Assembly (NCBI RefSeq): GCF_001645385.1
Contig: NZ_LVHI01000023.1
Location: 124,001 to 188,000, forward strand
DNA length: 64,000 nucleotides
DNA from: Rhodococcoides kyotonense
GTDB taxonomy: Bacteria > Actinomycetota > Actinomycetes > Mycobacteriales > Mycobacteriaceae
Direction: 5' to 3'
The notes beneath the pieces are model-generated. The model saw nothing but the letters and a program-made list of their open reading frames with translations, was not told where the DNA came from and ran no database searches. A program made the position numbers and the translations under genes. Of the stretch, positions 11,492-19,941 are shown piece by piece; the stretch's first letter is position 1; each line of letters opens with the position of its first letter.

Positions 11492-11824
11492 ATGACGGAC
11501 CCGAACCAGTCCTATACAAGCCAGTCGTACCCCGGCCAGACGTACCCGCAGTACACGCCGCCGCCACCGCCCCCGACGAACGCCGGGTGGGCGGTTGCCG
11601 CGGTCATCTTCTTCTGGCCGCTCGCATTCTCGGCCTTCACGCATTCGTCGAACGTCTACCCGAGATGGGCGATGGGCGATTTCCAGGGGGCGCAGTACGC
11701 GTCGGACAGGGCGAAGAAGCTCGGTCAGATCGCCCTGTGGATCTGGGTCGGATTCATGGCTCTGTTCGTCGTCTTCTACATCGTGCTCTTCGCGACGTTG
11801 GCCAGCGCGTCGAACAACTGGTAG
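11492..11824 (+). CDS. CD225/dispanin-like small membrane protein
   Basis: The 110-aa protein has a Tyr/Ser/Gln/Pro-rich cytosolic head (residues 1-29, with a run of six prolines), then a hydrophobic segment WAVAAVIFFWPLAFSAF at about 33-49. A short loop with a GDFQGAQYASDRAKKL motif follows, then a second transmembrane helix at about 79-102. This is the bacterial CD225/dispanin topology; in these proteins the amphipathic loop (substrates 'G(D)xxxAxxxSxxAK') is the defining part. The cellular role is unknown in bacteria. The gene stands alone, and a long palindrome lies 14 bp downstream. Confidence 0.75.
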   Translation: MTDPNQSYTSQSYPGQTYPQYTPPPPPPTNAGWAVAAVIFFWPLAFSAFTHSSNVYPRWAMGDFQGAQYASDRAKKLGQIALWIWVGFMALFVVFYIVLFATLASASNNW

Positions 11825-11838
11825 GTCGCTTCGCGACC

Positions 11839-11880
11839 CGTGCGCGCGAATGTACAGCCGGCTGTACATTCGCGCGCACG
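11839..11880. terminator. 42-bp perfect palindrome (loopless hairpin)
   Basis: Positions 11839-11880 form a perfect two-fold palindrome (21 bp each side, centre between 11859 and 11860, core AGCCGGCT). It lies between two rightward genes, the CD225-like gene and ychF. No T-run follows, as is common for actinobacterial terminators. It could equally be a protein-binding site in the ychF promoter region. Confidence 0.55.
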
Positions 11881-11925
11881 ACGGGTGTCGGGCTGGTTGG
11901 ACCAGGGAAGTAGACTCCATAGACC

Positions 11926-13005
11926 GTGAGCCTCACCCTCGGAATCGTCGGACTGCCCAACGTCGGCAAGTCCACCCTTTTCAACGCGCTGACCAAGAAC
12001 GACGTGCTGGCTGCGAACTACCCGTTCGCGACCATCGAGCCCAACGTCGGTGTCGTTCCGCTGCCCGATCCGCGGCTCGGCAAGCTGGCCGAGGTGTTCG
12101 GTTCCGAGAAGGAAGTTCCTGCGCTCGTGTCGTTCGTCGACATCGCCGGAATCGTCAAGGGTGCCTCCGAGGGCGCAGGACTGGGCAACAAGTTCCTCGC
12201 GAACATCCGTGAGGCCGACGCCATCTGCCAGGTCGTGCGCGTGTTCGCCGACGACGACGTCGTGCACGTCGACGGCCGGGTCGACCCCTCCGCCGACATC
12301 GAGGTCATCGAGACCGAGCTCGCGATCGCCGACCTTCAGACGCTGGAGAAGGCGATCCCGCGCGTCGAGAAGGAAGCGCGGATCAAGAAGGATCGCAAGC
12401 CCGCGCTCGACGCCGCGATTGCAGCTCAGGCCGTGCTCAACGACGGCAAGACGCTGTTCTCGGCGAAGGACAAGCTGGATTTCGAATTGCTGAAGGAATT
12501 TCAGCTTTTGACGACCAAGCCGTTCCTGTACGTCTTCAACGCCGACGAGAGCGTGCTCACCGACGACGTCAAGGTCGCCGAGCTGGCCAAGTCCGTCGCC
12601 CCGGCCGATGCTGTTTTCCTGGACGCGAAGATCGAGTCGGAGCTGCTCGAGCTCGACGCGGAGTCGGCTGCCGAGTTGCTGGAGAGCGTCGGACAGACGG
12701 AGCCGGGTCTCGACGCCTTGGCTCGCGCCGGCTTCCACACCCTCGGCCTGCAGACCTACCTCACTGCAGGCCCGAAAGAGGCGCGCGCGTGGACGATTCA
12801 CCAGGGCGACACCGCACCTCAGGCGGCGGGAGTCATCCACACCGACTTCGAGCGTGGCTTCATCAAGGCCGAAATCGTCAGCTTCGACGACCTCATCGAA
12901 GCGGGCTCCATGGCGTCGGCCAAGGCCGCGGGCAAGGTGCGCATGGAGGGCAAGGACTACGTCATGGTCGACGGGGATGTCGTGGAGTTCCGCTTCAACG
13001 TCTGA
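11926..13005 (+). CDS. ychF: YchF/OLA1-type ribosome-associated ATPase
   Basis: YchF is a universally conserved Obg-superfamily P-loop protein that prefers ATP, binds ribosomes and acts in translation and stress control. The 359-aa product has the G1 loop GLPNVGKST at residues 9-17, a G3 [10 protein letters not shown] region at about 66-75, and the NADE segment in place of the GTPase NKxD motif, which explains the ATP preference. A C-terminal TGS domain ends in the conserved [16 protein letters not shown]. The start is a GTG (MSLTLGIVG). A strong hairpin follows the stop codon. Confidence 0.96.
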   Translation: MSLTLGIVGLPNVGKSTLFNALTKNDVLAANYPFATIEPNVGVVPLPDPRLGKLAEVFGSEKEVPALVSFVDIAGIVKGASEGAGLGNKFLANIREADAICQVVRVFADDDVVHVDGRVDPSADIEVIETELAIADLQTLEKAIPRVEKEARIKKDRKPALDAAIAAQAVLNDGKTLFSAKDKLDFELLKEFQLLTTKPFLYVFNADESVLTDDVKVAELAKSVAPADAVFLDAKIESELLELDAESAAELLESVGQTEPGLDALARAGFHTLGLQTYLTAGPKEARAWTIHQGDTAPQAAGVIHTDFERGFIKAEIVSFDDLIEAGSMASAKAAGKVRMEGKDYVMVDGDVVEFRFNV

Positions 13006-13014
13006 CGGTCCCGA

Positions 13015-13073
13015 AATTTACCCTCCCGTTGTGCGGGAAATCCCTGCTGAACCGCACAACAGAAGGGTGAATT
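13015..13073. terminator. Bidirectional terminator between ychF and the AraC-type gene
   Basis: Two 22-base arms (13015-13036 and 13052-13073) pair with only three mismatch or wobble positions around a 15-base loop. The arms end in AATT-type sequence on both outer sides, so each strand gets a short T-containing tail. The hairpin fills the 72-bp gap between two convergent genes. Confidence 0.75.
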
Positions 13074-13077
13074 CTCG

Positions 13078-13947
13078 TCAGGAACTCCGTGTCACCGGAA
13101 TCCACAGCTCACCTGTCCCGGAGGTCCAGTCGTCGCTCGACTGGGTGACCGTCAGGATCTCCGGGCCCGGCACCACCTCGTACGGGTTAGACGGGAACCA
13201 TTCGCCGAAGGCGTCGGCCCACAGTTGCTGCAGAGCGAGCTGAAAGTTGTTCTCGCTGTGCGCTTCGAACACCACCCACGTCGACGCGGGCACTGCGAGC
13301 GAGTCCCAGTCGTCGTGGTTCGTCGTCGACGCGACGGCGAAGTAGTAGTCGAACAGACTGCCGTCGGCGCGGTCGGATTCGAATGCGGTGCTGACGAACA
13401 GGATTTCAGGGAGTTCTTCGACGTCGGCACACGCTTTCAGCCGTGCCCCGGTGCCCTCGGGCAGGCTGCGGTGGAACTCCGTCATGGCGGGATTCGGCCC
13501 GCTGTACACCAACGGAATTCGGGTTCTCCGGCCGACGATGTGGAATTCGGGTAGGTCGACGATGCGGTAGCGCATGGTGCTCCGTCCTTCGATGGTGAGG
13601 TGAAACGACAGTGCTTGCTGCGAACGAAGGACGGCGCCCGGACGACGAGCCTGCGACGGCGTCATGCCGTTCATCTGACGGAACGCCCGTCCGAAGGCAT
13701 CGCTCGACGAGTACCCGTACCTGACCGCGACATCGAGAATCCCGTCCCCGCTCAGAATGTCCGCTGTCGCCAACGTCATTCGGCGCGCGCGGATGTACTG
13801 GGCCAGTGACATACCGGCAAGAGCCGAGAAGACGCGTCGGACATGGTATTCAGACGTCAGCGTGATGCGGGCCAGTTGCTCCGGATCGATCTCACCCGCA
13901 AGGTTGTCCTCGATGTAGGCGAGTGCGTCGTTCCAACGTTCGAGCAC
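13078..13947 (-). CDS. AraC-family regulator with GyrI-like effector domain
   Basis: This 289-aa transcription factor carries two AraC-type helix-turn-helices at about residues 8-105, with the motif DVAVRYGYSSSDAFGRAFRQMNGMTP in the second. A C-terminal GyrI-like small-molecule-binding domain spans about 125-289, with a conserved LPEFHIVGRRTRI strand and a WVVFEAH strand. The architecture matches Rob/SAV-type regulators that sense amphipathic drugs. No obvious target gene lies alongside; it is convergent with ychF and may regulate itself. Confidence 0.85.
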   Translation of the reverse strand: MLERWNDALAYIEDNLAGEIDPEQLARITLTSEYHVRRVFSALAGMSLAQYIRARRMTLATADILSGDGILDVAVRYGYSSSDAFGRAFRQMNGMTPSQARRPGAVLRSQQALSFHLTIEGRSTMRYRIVDLPEFHIVGRRTRIPLVYSGPNPAMTEFHRSLPEGTGARLKACADVEELPEILFVSTAFESDRADGSLFDYYFAVASTTNHDDWDSLAVPASTWVVFEAHSENNFQLALQQLWADAFGEWFPSNPYEVVPGPEILTVTQSSDDWTSGTGELWIPVTRSS

Positions 13948-14031
13948 GTCCGATCACCTTCCTTCGTTCTGCCGACAACGATAGGAGCGCGAGCCCGGCA
14001 GTTCTCGACAATTCTTGCCTCGAAAAGTCGG

Positions 14032-15189
14032 CTACTTCCCGCGCAGGCGCTTCTCCAACGGCGTCGGGAAGCTCGGAACGACCGCGGCCCCGTCGAGCAG
14101 ATCGGTGATACGCCCTGCCTCGGCGTCGATCGCGCGAGAGTCGTTGTCCTCGAACAACTCCGTCACCACCTCACCCGCAGGCGTGACTGCCCAACCGCCG
14201 ACGATGCGGCCGTCGGACCAGATCGTCGGGCCGATGTTGCCGAACGTGTCGAACAGCGGTTTCATGTACTCACCGAGGTACCAGTCGCGGTGCTTCCACC
14301 CCATGGGCGTCGGATCCAAGGCCGGTAACAGCATGATTCCCGACGCGTCCTCGTCGAATGCAGTGTCCGACAACATGATTCCGTCACCCGCTTCCAGCGC
14401 GACGTCCGCCGTGTCGAGTCCCGCCAGCGCAGCACGTGTCTGGGTCTTGTTCCACCCGGTCCACCACTGCAGGTCGTCCATCGTCGCGGGACCGAAGACC
14501 TCGAGCCACCGATGTGCGAGATCGCGGCGGGCCTGTGCCTCGTCGACGTCGGGAATGCCGCCGGGCCACCACTCGTCGATCGGCGCCCATGCGTGCCGAC
14601 GCGATGTCCAGGCGCCCCGAGGCTCGACGCGCACCATCTTCCCCTCGGCCGCCATCATCGTCAGCACCTGGGAGGTGACATACCTCTTGACGTCGTAGAC
14701 CTTGTCGGTCGTGGGCAGAATGGCCGTCTTCAACAGCGTTACCGCACTGGACAATTCGGCACCGGTCGCGGATCCGACCGATCGCAGATGCGTCATCGTC
14801 TCCTCTTCGGTCTGCGCGAGCCATGCGGCGACGTCGTCGAGGACGGGCTCGGTGGGGAGCGTCGACACCTCCTTGATCAAGCGTGCCCGCATCGTCTTCG
14901 CGACGCCGACGCTGGCCGCGGCATGCACGGTCGGCACGTCGTCGTGCGCGACCACGAACAGCGTGCGACGCATGGCCATGATGCGGACGAGCGAGCGCCG
15001 GTCGTACATCGCGGCGCGGACGTCCTCGACGGTCAGTGACCGCGCACGCGCGAGGACCGACAGATACACCGACGCGGGGTCCGTCGCGTGCAGAGCGAAC
15101 AACGAGGAAACCACGTCTTCCGGTGACCCTGAATCGGCGAACTGACGTGCGACGAGTCGTGCTCGGCGCTGCGCATCGGTGATCTTCAC
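14032..15189 (-). CDS. Winged-helix DNA-binding protein (HTH_42/AlkZ-like)
   Basis: The 385-aa protein fits the HTH_42 (formerly DUF1006) superfamily, whose characterised members AlkX/YcaQ and AlkZ are HEAT-like glycosylases acting on interstrand crosslinks or bulky alkyl adducts. The N-terminal DAQRRARLVARQ helix and LFALHATDPASVYLSVLAR segment (about 30-48) are typical. A C-terminal LLPALDPTPMGWKHRDWYLG region is also characteristic. I do not see the QxQ catalytic motif of the crosslink-specific AlkX subgroup. Enzyme activity is therefore unproven, but repair is a reasonable guess. The start is a GTG. Confidence 0.7.
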   Translation of the reverse strand: MKITDAQRRARLVARQFADSGSPEDVVSSLFALHATDPASVYLSVLARARSLTVEDVRAAMYDRRSLVRIMAMRRTLFVVAHDDVPTVHAAASVGVAKTMRARLIKEVSTLPTEPVLDDVAAWLAQTEEETMTHLRSVGSATGAELSSAVTLLKTAILPTTDKVYDVKRYVTSQVLTMMAAEGKMVRVEPRGAWTSRRHAWAPIDEWWPGGIPDVDEAQARRDLAHRWLEVFGPATMDDLQWWTGWNKTQTRAALAGLDTADVALEAGDGIMLSDTAFDEDASGIMLLPALDPTPMGWKHRDWYLGEYMKPLFDTFGNIGPTIWSDGRIVGGWAVTPAGEVVTELFEDNDSRAIDAEAGRITDLLDGAAVVPSFPTPLEKRLRGK

Positions 15190-15260
15190 CCGAACAGTGT
15201 GACGGCATCGATCAGGAATCGAGAAGTACTCGAAGCCGTGTCCCTTTTATCCTGATCCGC

Positions 15261-15990
15261 ATGGCGACCATCCTCGACGACATCACGCTCGACGCAGCGG
15301 ACACTGCGGCCGCGCACTCGTTCTACACATCGGCGCTCGGCGCGGAGGCCAAGCACGGCAGACTCGACCTGCACGGAACCGCCGCAATCCTGATCGGCGA
15401 CGCTACGACCCCGCCGACGGGCTTCCGCGGCTACACGATGTCGTACATCGTGAAGCAACCCACCGAGGTCGAGACGGTACTTTGCAGCTGCTGCAGCGGG
15501 TGGCGCGGAGATTCTGAAGCCCGCCAAGAAGATGCTGTTCGGGGCGTTCTCCGGGGTGTTTCGCGCACCCGACGGATCGATCTGGAAAGTTGCAGCGCCG
15601 ACGAAGAAGGACACCGGACCCTCCCAGAACCCGCCCGTCCCGACCGAGACCGCGGTCCTATTGGCTGTCGACTCACCCAAGGCGTCGAAATCGTTCTACC
15701 AGGCGCTCGGCCTCACCACGGACCGCGATTACGGCAACAAGTACATCGATTTCGCGCCGGCCCCCGGCGGCTACCGGCTCGGCTTGATGCAGCGGAAAGC
15801 ACTGGCGAAGGACGTCGGCGTCGACGACGGCGGTTCGGACGCACGGGGCGTCGTGTTCGGGATTCGCGTGGAGACGTCGTCGGACACGCAGCGGCTGGTG
15901 GATGTAGCCGTGACGGCGGGTGGAACGGTCACCGGAGAGGGGCGCTTCCTCGATCCCGACGGCCATGCCTGGGTCGTCACCGCGCCGTAA
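15261..15990 (+). pseudogene. Two-domain VOC (glyoxalase-like) protein with an apparent +1 frameshift
   Basis: The first part (ATG at 15261) encodes a VOC-like fold with DAADTAAAHSFYTSALG, and the second part encodes another VOC module ending WVVTAP at 15990. The two parts are in different frames. Removing one T from the TTT run at 15481-15483 gives continuous sequence VETVLAAAAAGGAEILKPAKK and a 242-aa protein of normal two-domain length. Both halves keep good codon usage, so this is either a sequencing or assembly error or a very recent mutation. Left as it is, the first frame runs on into the downstream amylosucrase frame, producing a spurious 876-codon fusion. Confidence 0.75.
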
Positions 15991-15995
15991 GTCCT

Positions 15996-17891
15996 ATGAT
16001 TCATGACGTGGCTCTCCCCGAGACGGCACGCCGGATCCTTGCGGATCTGCCGGACCATCGACGCGCAACGTTCGAACTCCGTCTCGAGCGGTGGTGGCCG
16101 GATCTGCACGACGCCGTGACGACCCTGTATTCCGATCCCGACGACGTGGCTGCCGCGCTGGTGACCGTCGCGGCCCGGGGTTTCGTGCAGCGTCCCGACG
16201 ATCTTCATCGGCTCGATGATCGCCGTTTGCTGCAGCCCGACTGGTTCCAACGGCCCGACATGTTCGGCTACGCCTGCTACGTCGACCGGTATGCGGAGAC
16301 GTTGAAAGGCATGGGGGACAGGCTGGGTCACCTGACCGACCTCGGCGTCACCTATCTGCATCTGATGCCGCTGCTGAAACCGCGCCCCGGAGACAACGAC
16401 GGCGGCTATGCCGTCATGGACTACCGCTCGGTGCGACCGGATCTCGGAACCAACGACGACCTGCGTGATCTCGCGACGACGTTGCGCGGCAAGGGAATCA
16501 GCCTCGTCGTCGATCTGGTGCTCAATCACGTTGCGCGTGAACACGACTGGGCGGTGAAGGCGCGAGCCGGCGACGCGTCCTACCGTGATTGGTTCCACAT
16601 CTATCCCGATCGCGCGACGCCCGACGCGTTCGAGGCCACGCTGCCGGAGGTGTTTCCGGACTTCGCGCCGGGAAACTTCACGTTCGACGACGAACTCGGG
16701 CAGTGGGTCTGGACGACCTTCAACGAATGGCAGTGGGATCTGAACTGGTCCAACCCGGCGGTGCTGCTCGAATTCGCCGACGTCGTCATCCATCTGGCGA
16801 ACCTTGGCGTCGAAGTGCTCCGGCTCGACGCCATCGCATTCCTGTGGAAACGGCTCGGCACCAACTGTCAGAACCAGCCCGAGGTTCATGCGATCACCCA
16901 GGCGCTGCGCGCCACCGCGCGGATCGCCGCGCCCGCCACGCTGTTCAAGGCCGAAGCCATCGTCGGGCCGCGAGATCTGTTGCCGTACCTGGGTCTCGGG
17001 CGGCACACCGGGAAAGTCTCCGACATCGCGTATCACAACAGTCTGATGGTGCATGTCTGGTCGATGTTGGCCTCGGGCAGCGCCGATCTCGCGCGTCACG
17101 CGCTCGGATCACTGCCGCCGACGCCGCCGAGCGGCACCTGGGTCACCTATGTGCGCTGCCACGACGACATCGGATGGGCCATCGACGACGGCGACGCGGC
17201 GGGCCGCGGCATCACCGGCGCGGGGCATCGGCATTTCCTGGCCGATTGGTACTCCGGCGAATTCGAAGGATCCTGGGCCGAAGGAGTTGTGTTCCAGCAC
17301 AATCCAGCGACAGGTGATCGACGCATCAGCGGTACTGCGGCTGGGTTGACCGGACTCGGGCCGTCGCGGAAGGATCCCGACGGGGCATTCGCGCGAATCT
17401 TCCTCGCGCACGCGATCGTTGCCGCGTGGGGCGGCATCCCCGTCGTCTGGAGTGGCGACGAGATCGGGTCTCCGGGCGATGTGGACTGGGCGAGCGAGCC
17501 GGGACACGAGGACGACAATCGGTGGATTCACCGGCCGCGCGTCACCGACACCGATCGGGCCGGTCGTGTCGACGAGGGTTCCGACGCACAGAGAGTGTTC
17601 GACGGCATCGCCCGCATCGCGGCAGTGCGCGCAGGGCTTCCCATGCTGCATGCCGAAGCGCCCGTGGAAGTGCTGAGCGATGTCGACGACGGTGTGCTGG
17701 CGATCGCGCGTCGGCATCCGAGTGGAACGCTCGTCGGGCTGTTCAACGTCACCGGTGAGCATCGGCCGTTCCCGGGAGCGCGGTTACGTGAGCTCGGAGT
17801 CGCCCCGCGTGAGGTGCTGTCTCAGCACGAACTCGTCGAGTCCGACGGTCTGCTGTGGATCCCGCCGTATGCGGCATGGTGGATCGTCTAG
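15996..17891 (+). CDS. Amylosucrase-type GH13 glucosyltransferase
   Basis: Amylosucrases use sucrose as donor to build alpha-1,4-glucan and release fructose. The 631-aa length is normal for the family. GH13 residues are in place: nucleophile D278 (LRLDAIAFLWK), acid/base E320 (LFKAEAIVGP) and the H389-D390 pair (RCHDDIGW), all in amylosucrase-like contexts. Upstream, the barrel motif DLVLNHVA is present. The start is the ATG at 15996, six bases after the VOC stop; the open frame extends upstream only because of the VOC frameshift. A related trehalose synthase or sucrose hydrolase activity is the main alternative. Confidence 0.88.
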   Translation: MIHDVALPETARRILADLPDHRRATFELRLERWWPDLHDAVTTLYSDPDDVAAALVTVAARGFVQRPDDLHRLDDRRLLQPDWFQRPDMFGYACYVDRYAETLKGMGDRLGHLTDLGVTYLHLMPLLKPRPGDNDGGYAVMDYRSVRPDLGTNDDLRDLATTLRGKGISLVVDLVLNHVAREHDWAVKARAGDASYRDWFHIYPDRATPDAFEATLPEVFPDFAPGNFTFDDELGQWVWTTFNEWQWDLNWSNPAVLLEFADVVIHLANLGVEVLRLDAIAFLWKRLGTNCQNQPEVHAITQALRATARIAAPATLFKAEAIVGPRDLLPYLGLGRHTGKVSDIAYHNSLMVHVWSMLASGSADLARHALGSLPPTPPSGTWVTYVRCHDDIGWAIDDGDAAGRGITGAGHRHFLADWYSGEFEGSWAEGVVFQHNPATGDRRISGTAAGLTGLGPSRKDPDGAFARIFLAHAIVAAWGGIPVVWSGDEIGSPGDVDWASEPGHEDDNRWIHRPRVTDTDRAGRVDEGSDAQRVFDGIARIAAVRAGLPMLHAEAPVEVLSDVDDGVLAIARRHPSGTLVGLFNVTGEHRPFPGARLRELGVAPREVLSQHELVESDGLLWIPPYAAWWIV

Positions 17892-17995
17892 ATTCGTTAG
17901 CCCTGCTCAGCGTCGGTGACGGAGAGGCGTCCGCGTTATTTCCCTGTTACCCTCCCACCCGAAGGTCGGTCGGAACGGACGAAAAGGGATTGCTG

Positions 17996-18949
17996 ATGTT
18001 CTCTCGTGCCCGCAGCATGTTGCTGGGACTCGTGACCGTATTGATCGCTGCGTTCGGTGCCGTGTTCGTGGGTACGGGCGTCGCGCAAGCAGACTCCACT
18101 CTCGTCTACGTGCACTCCGACGCGATGAACAAGGACATCCCCGTCAAGGTTCTGACGGCGGCGGGCGGCGGCCCGGCTCCGACGATCTACCTGCTCGACG
18201 GACTCCGCGCGCCCGACGACAACAACGGCTGGCTCATCGAGACCGACGTCGAACAGTTCTTCGCGGACAAGCACGTCAACGTCGTCATCCCGTTCGGTGG
18301 TGGCGGAACGTTCTACACCGACTGGCAGCAGCCCGACCCCAAGCTGGGCGTCGTCAAGTGGGAGACCTTCCTGACGCAGGAACTGCCCCCGGTCATGGCT
18401 GCGCAGTTCGGCAGCGACGGCGTGAACAACGCAGTCGCGGGCCTGTCGATGAGCGGCACGTCCGCGCTCAACCTGGCAGCCCACCACCCCGACTTCTACA
18501 AGGCAGTCGCGTCGTTCAGCGGCTACCCGTCGGCGAGCAGCCCCGGCTACGCGCAGGGCATCCAGGTCTCGGTCGGCGAGATGGGCGGCAACGCTCGCAA
18601 CATGTGGGGCGCATGGCCGTCGGACGCGTGGCGCTACAACGACCCGCTGCGTAACGTCGGCGCGCTGCGCAACACCTCGGTCTTCGTCTCGGCAGGCACC
18701 GGTTCGCCGCTGACCGATCCGACCGTCAACCCGGTCAGCGCCCAGTTCGACCCGGTCAAGTTCGCGCAGATGGTTCCGCTCGAAACGGCGTCGGGCCTCA
18801 GCAGCCGCGCCTACGTCGCAGCCCTCCGAGCAACAGGCAACAACCCCGAGGTTCGCATCACGGGCACCGGCACCCACTGGTGGAACTTCTGGGAAGAGCA
18901 CCTGCACGACGCCTGGTTCACCACGTTCGCACCGGCGTTCGGGCAGTAA
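17996..18949 (+). CDS. Secreted Ag85-type mycolyltransferase/esterase
   Basis: Ag85/Fbp proteins transfer mycolic acids from trehalose monomycolate to arabinogalactan or trehalose in the outer envelope. The 317-aa protein starts with a Sec signal peptide (residues 1 to about 31, cleavage likely after AQA). It keeps the LLDGLRAPDD motif, the FYTDW motif and the nucleophile S151 in GLSMSG, plus the C-terminal catalytic histidine in THWWNFWEEHL. The ATG at 17996 is chosen for the signal peptide; the open frame runs further upstream without support. A strong hairpin follows. Esterase-only function cannot be excluded. Confidence 0.9.
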   Translation: MFSRARSMLLGLVTVLIAAFGAVFVGTGVAQADSTLVYVHSDAMNKDIPVKVLTAAGGGPAPTIYLLDGLRAPDDNNGWLIETDVEQFFADKHVNVVIPFGGGGTFYTDWQQPDPKLGVVKWETFLTQELPPVMAAQFGSDGVNNAVAGLSMSGTSALNLAAHHPDFYKAVASFSGYPSASSPGYAQGIQVSVGEMGGNARNMWGAWPSDAWRYNDPLRNVGALRNTSVFVSAGTGSPLTDPTVNPVSAQFDPVKFAQMVPLETASGLSSRAYVAALRATGNNPEVRITGTGTHWWNFWEEHLHDAWFTTFAPAFGQ

Positions 18950-18956
18950 AACTTCT

Positions 18957-19007
18957 GCATGAATGGCGCTTTCAAGCTGACAGATAGCTTGAAAGCGCCA
19001 TTCATGC
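18957..19007. terminator. Perfect 22-bp stem hairpin after the mycolyltransferase gene
   Basis: The arms 18957-18978 and 18986-19007 are perfectly complementary around a 7-base loop, 7 bp after the stop codon. It probably ends transcription before the next rightward gene. The stem is less GC-rich than the surroundings. Confidence 0.75.
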
Positions 19008-19097
19008 GTTCGGGGTCGGTTGCCGCCTCCGCATCGATGGCACACCACAACCGATAGACGGTTGCCACGGACCATCGATGCCGTCAGGGTAGAGGCC

Positions 19098-19463
19098 ATG
19101 ACCGCACCCAAGATCGACGTCGACTACACCGTCCTCGACTGCCCCGACACCGAAGCGCTGGCCACGTTCTACGCCAAGGTGCTCGGATGGGACCTCGCCA
19201 GAAACGACGGCGGCTGGGCGGTACTGCAAGGTCCGGGCGAGCTACGGCTCGCATTCCAGAAGGCGCCCGACTTCACCCCGCTCGACTGGCCGTCGGACGG
19301 CATCAAGATCCACCTCGATCTCGTCGTCGACGACATGGAAGCGAGCGAGAAGTACGTGCTCGGACTGGGAGCGACGAAACTCGAAGGCAACGAGAACCAT
19401 CCGGGGTTCGCAGTGTTCCGCGATCCGGTCGGCCACATCTTCTGCCTGTGTCGGCGCGACTGA
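19098..19463 (+). CDS. Single-domain VOC (glyoxalase-like) protein
   Basis: This 121-aa protein has one VOC module: a DYTVLDCPDTEALATFY opening strand and helix, a central HLDLVVDDMEASEKYV segment at about 73-88, and the closing FRDPVGHIFCLC strand. It probably binds a metal or small ligand, but the fold does not predict the reaction. The ATG at 19098 is chosen because the domain starts there; a longer frame from 19020 is unsupported. The SRPBCC gene follows after 13 bp, so the pair may be co-transcribed. Confidence 0.8.
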   Translation: MTAPKIDVDYTVLDCPDTEALATFYAKVLGWDLARNDGGWAVLQGPGELRLAFQKAPDFTPLDWPSDGIKIHLDLVVDDMEASEKYVLGLGATKLEGNENHPGFAVFRDPVGHIFCLCRRD

Positions 19464-19476
19464 TTATCATTCGCGC

Positions 19477-19941
19477 ATGAGCACCTTCCTGGTAGAGCGC
19501 ACCACCACCATCAGCGCGTCACCCGAGAAGATCCACGAACTGATCGACAACTTCCGTAACTGGAAGAGCTGGTCTCCGTGGGAGGGTGCGGATCCGGATC
19601 TGCAACGCAGCTACGCCGGGCCCGAGCGGGGAGTGGGCTCGTCGTACGCGTGGGTCGGCAACCGCAAGGCCGGCGCGGGCAGCATGACGATCACCGACTC
19701 CAAGCCGGGGCAGATCGTGAAGCTCGATCTGGTGTTCACCAAACCGTTCAAGGCCACGAACGTCACCACGTTCACCATCGATCCAGGGCCGAACGGATCG
19801 GAGGTCACCTGGGCCATGACGGGTGAGAACAACCTGTTCTTCCGGCTGCTGGGCAAGGTTTTCCCGATGGACAAGGTCGTCGGCAAGGACTTCGAGAAGG
19901 GTCTCGCTCAGCTGAAGGCCCAGGCCGAGTCAAGCAGCTAA
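19477..19941 (+). CDS. SRPBCC (START/polyketide-cyclase-like) ligand-binding protein
   Basis: The 154-aa protein has the SRPBCC layout: an N-terminal strand with ERTTTISASPEKIHELIDNF, a WKSWSPWEGADPDL loop, a beta-sheet half with an EVTWAMTGEN strand, and a long C-terminal helix (MDKVVGKDFEKGLAQLKAQAE). Such proteins hold hydrophobic ligands in a deep cavity; no catalytic role is evident. Its 3' end overlaps that of the convergent hydrolase gene by 12 bp. Confidence 0.85.
   Translation: MSTFLVERTTTISASPEKIHELIDNFRNWKSWSPWEGADPDLQRSYAGPERGVGSSYAWVGNRKAGAGSMTITDSKPGQIVKLDLVFTKPFKATNVTTFTIDPGPNGSEVTWAMTGENNLFFRLLGKVFPMDKVVGKDFEKGLAQLKAQAESSS

Noticed and set aside
15261..17891. An 876-codon VOC-amylosucrase fusion
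   Set aside because: Residues after the VOC half are out-of-frame junk until the amylosucrase start at 15996; a single extra T explains it.
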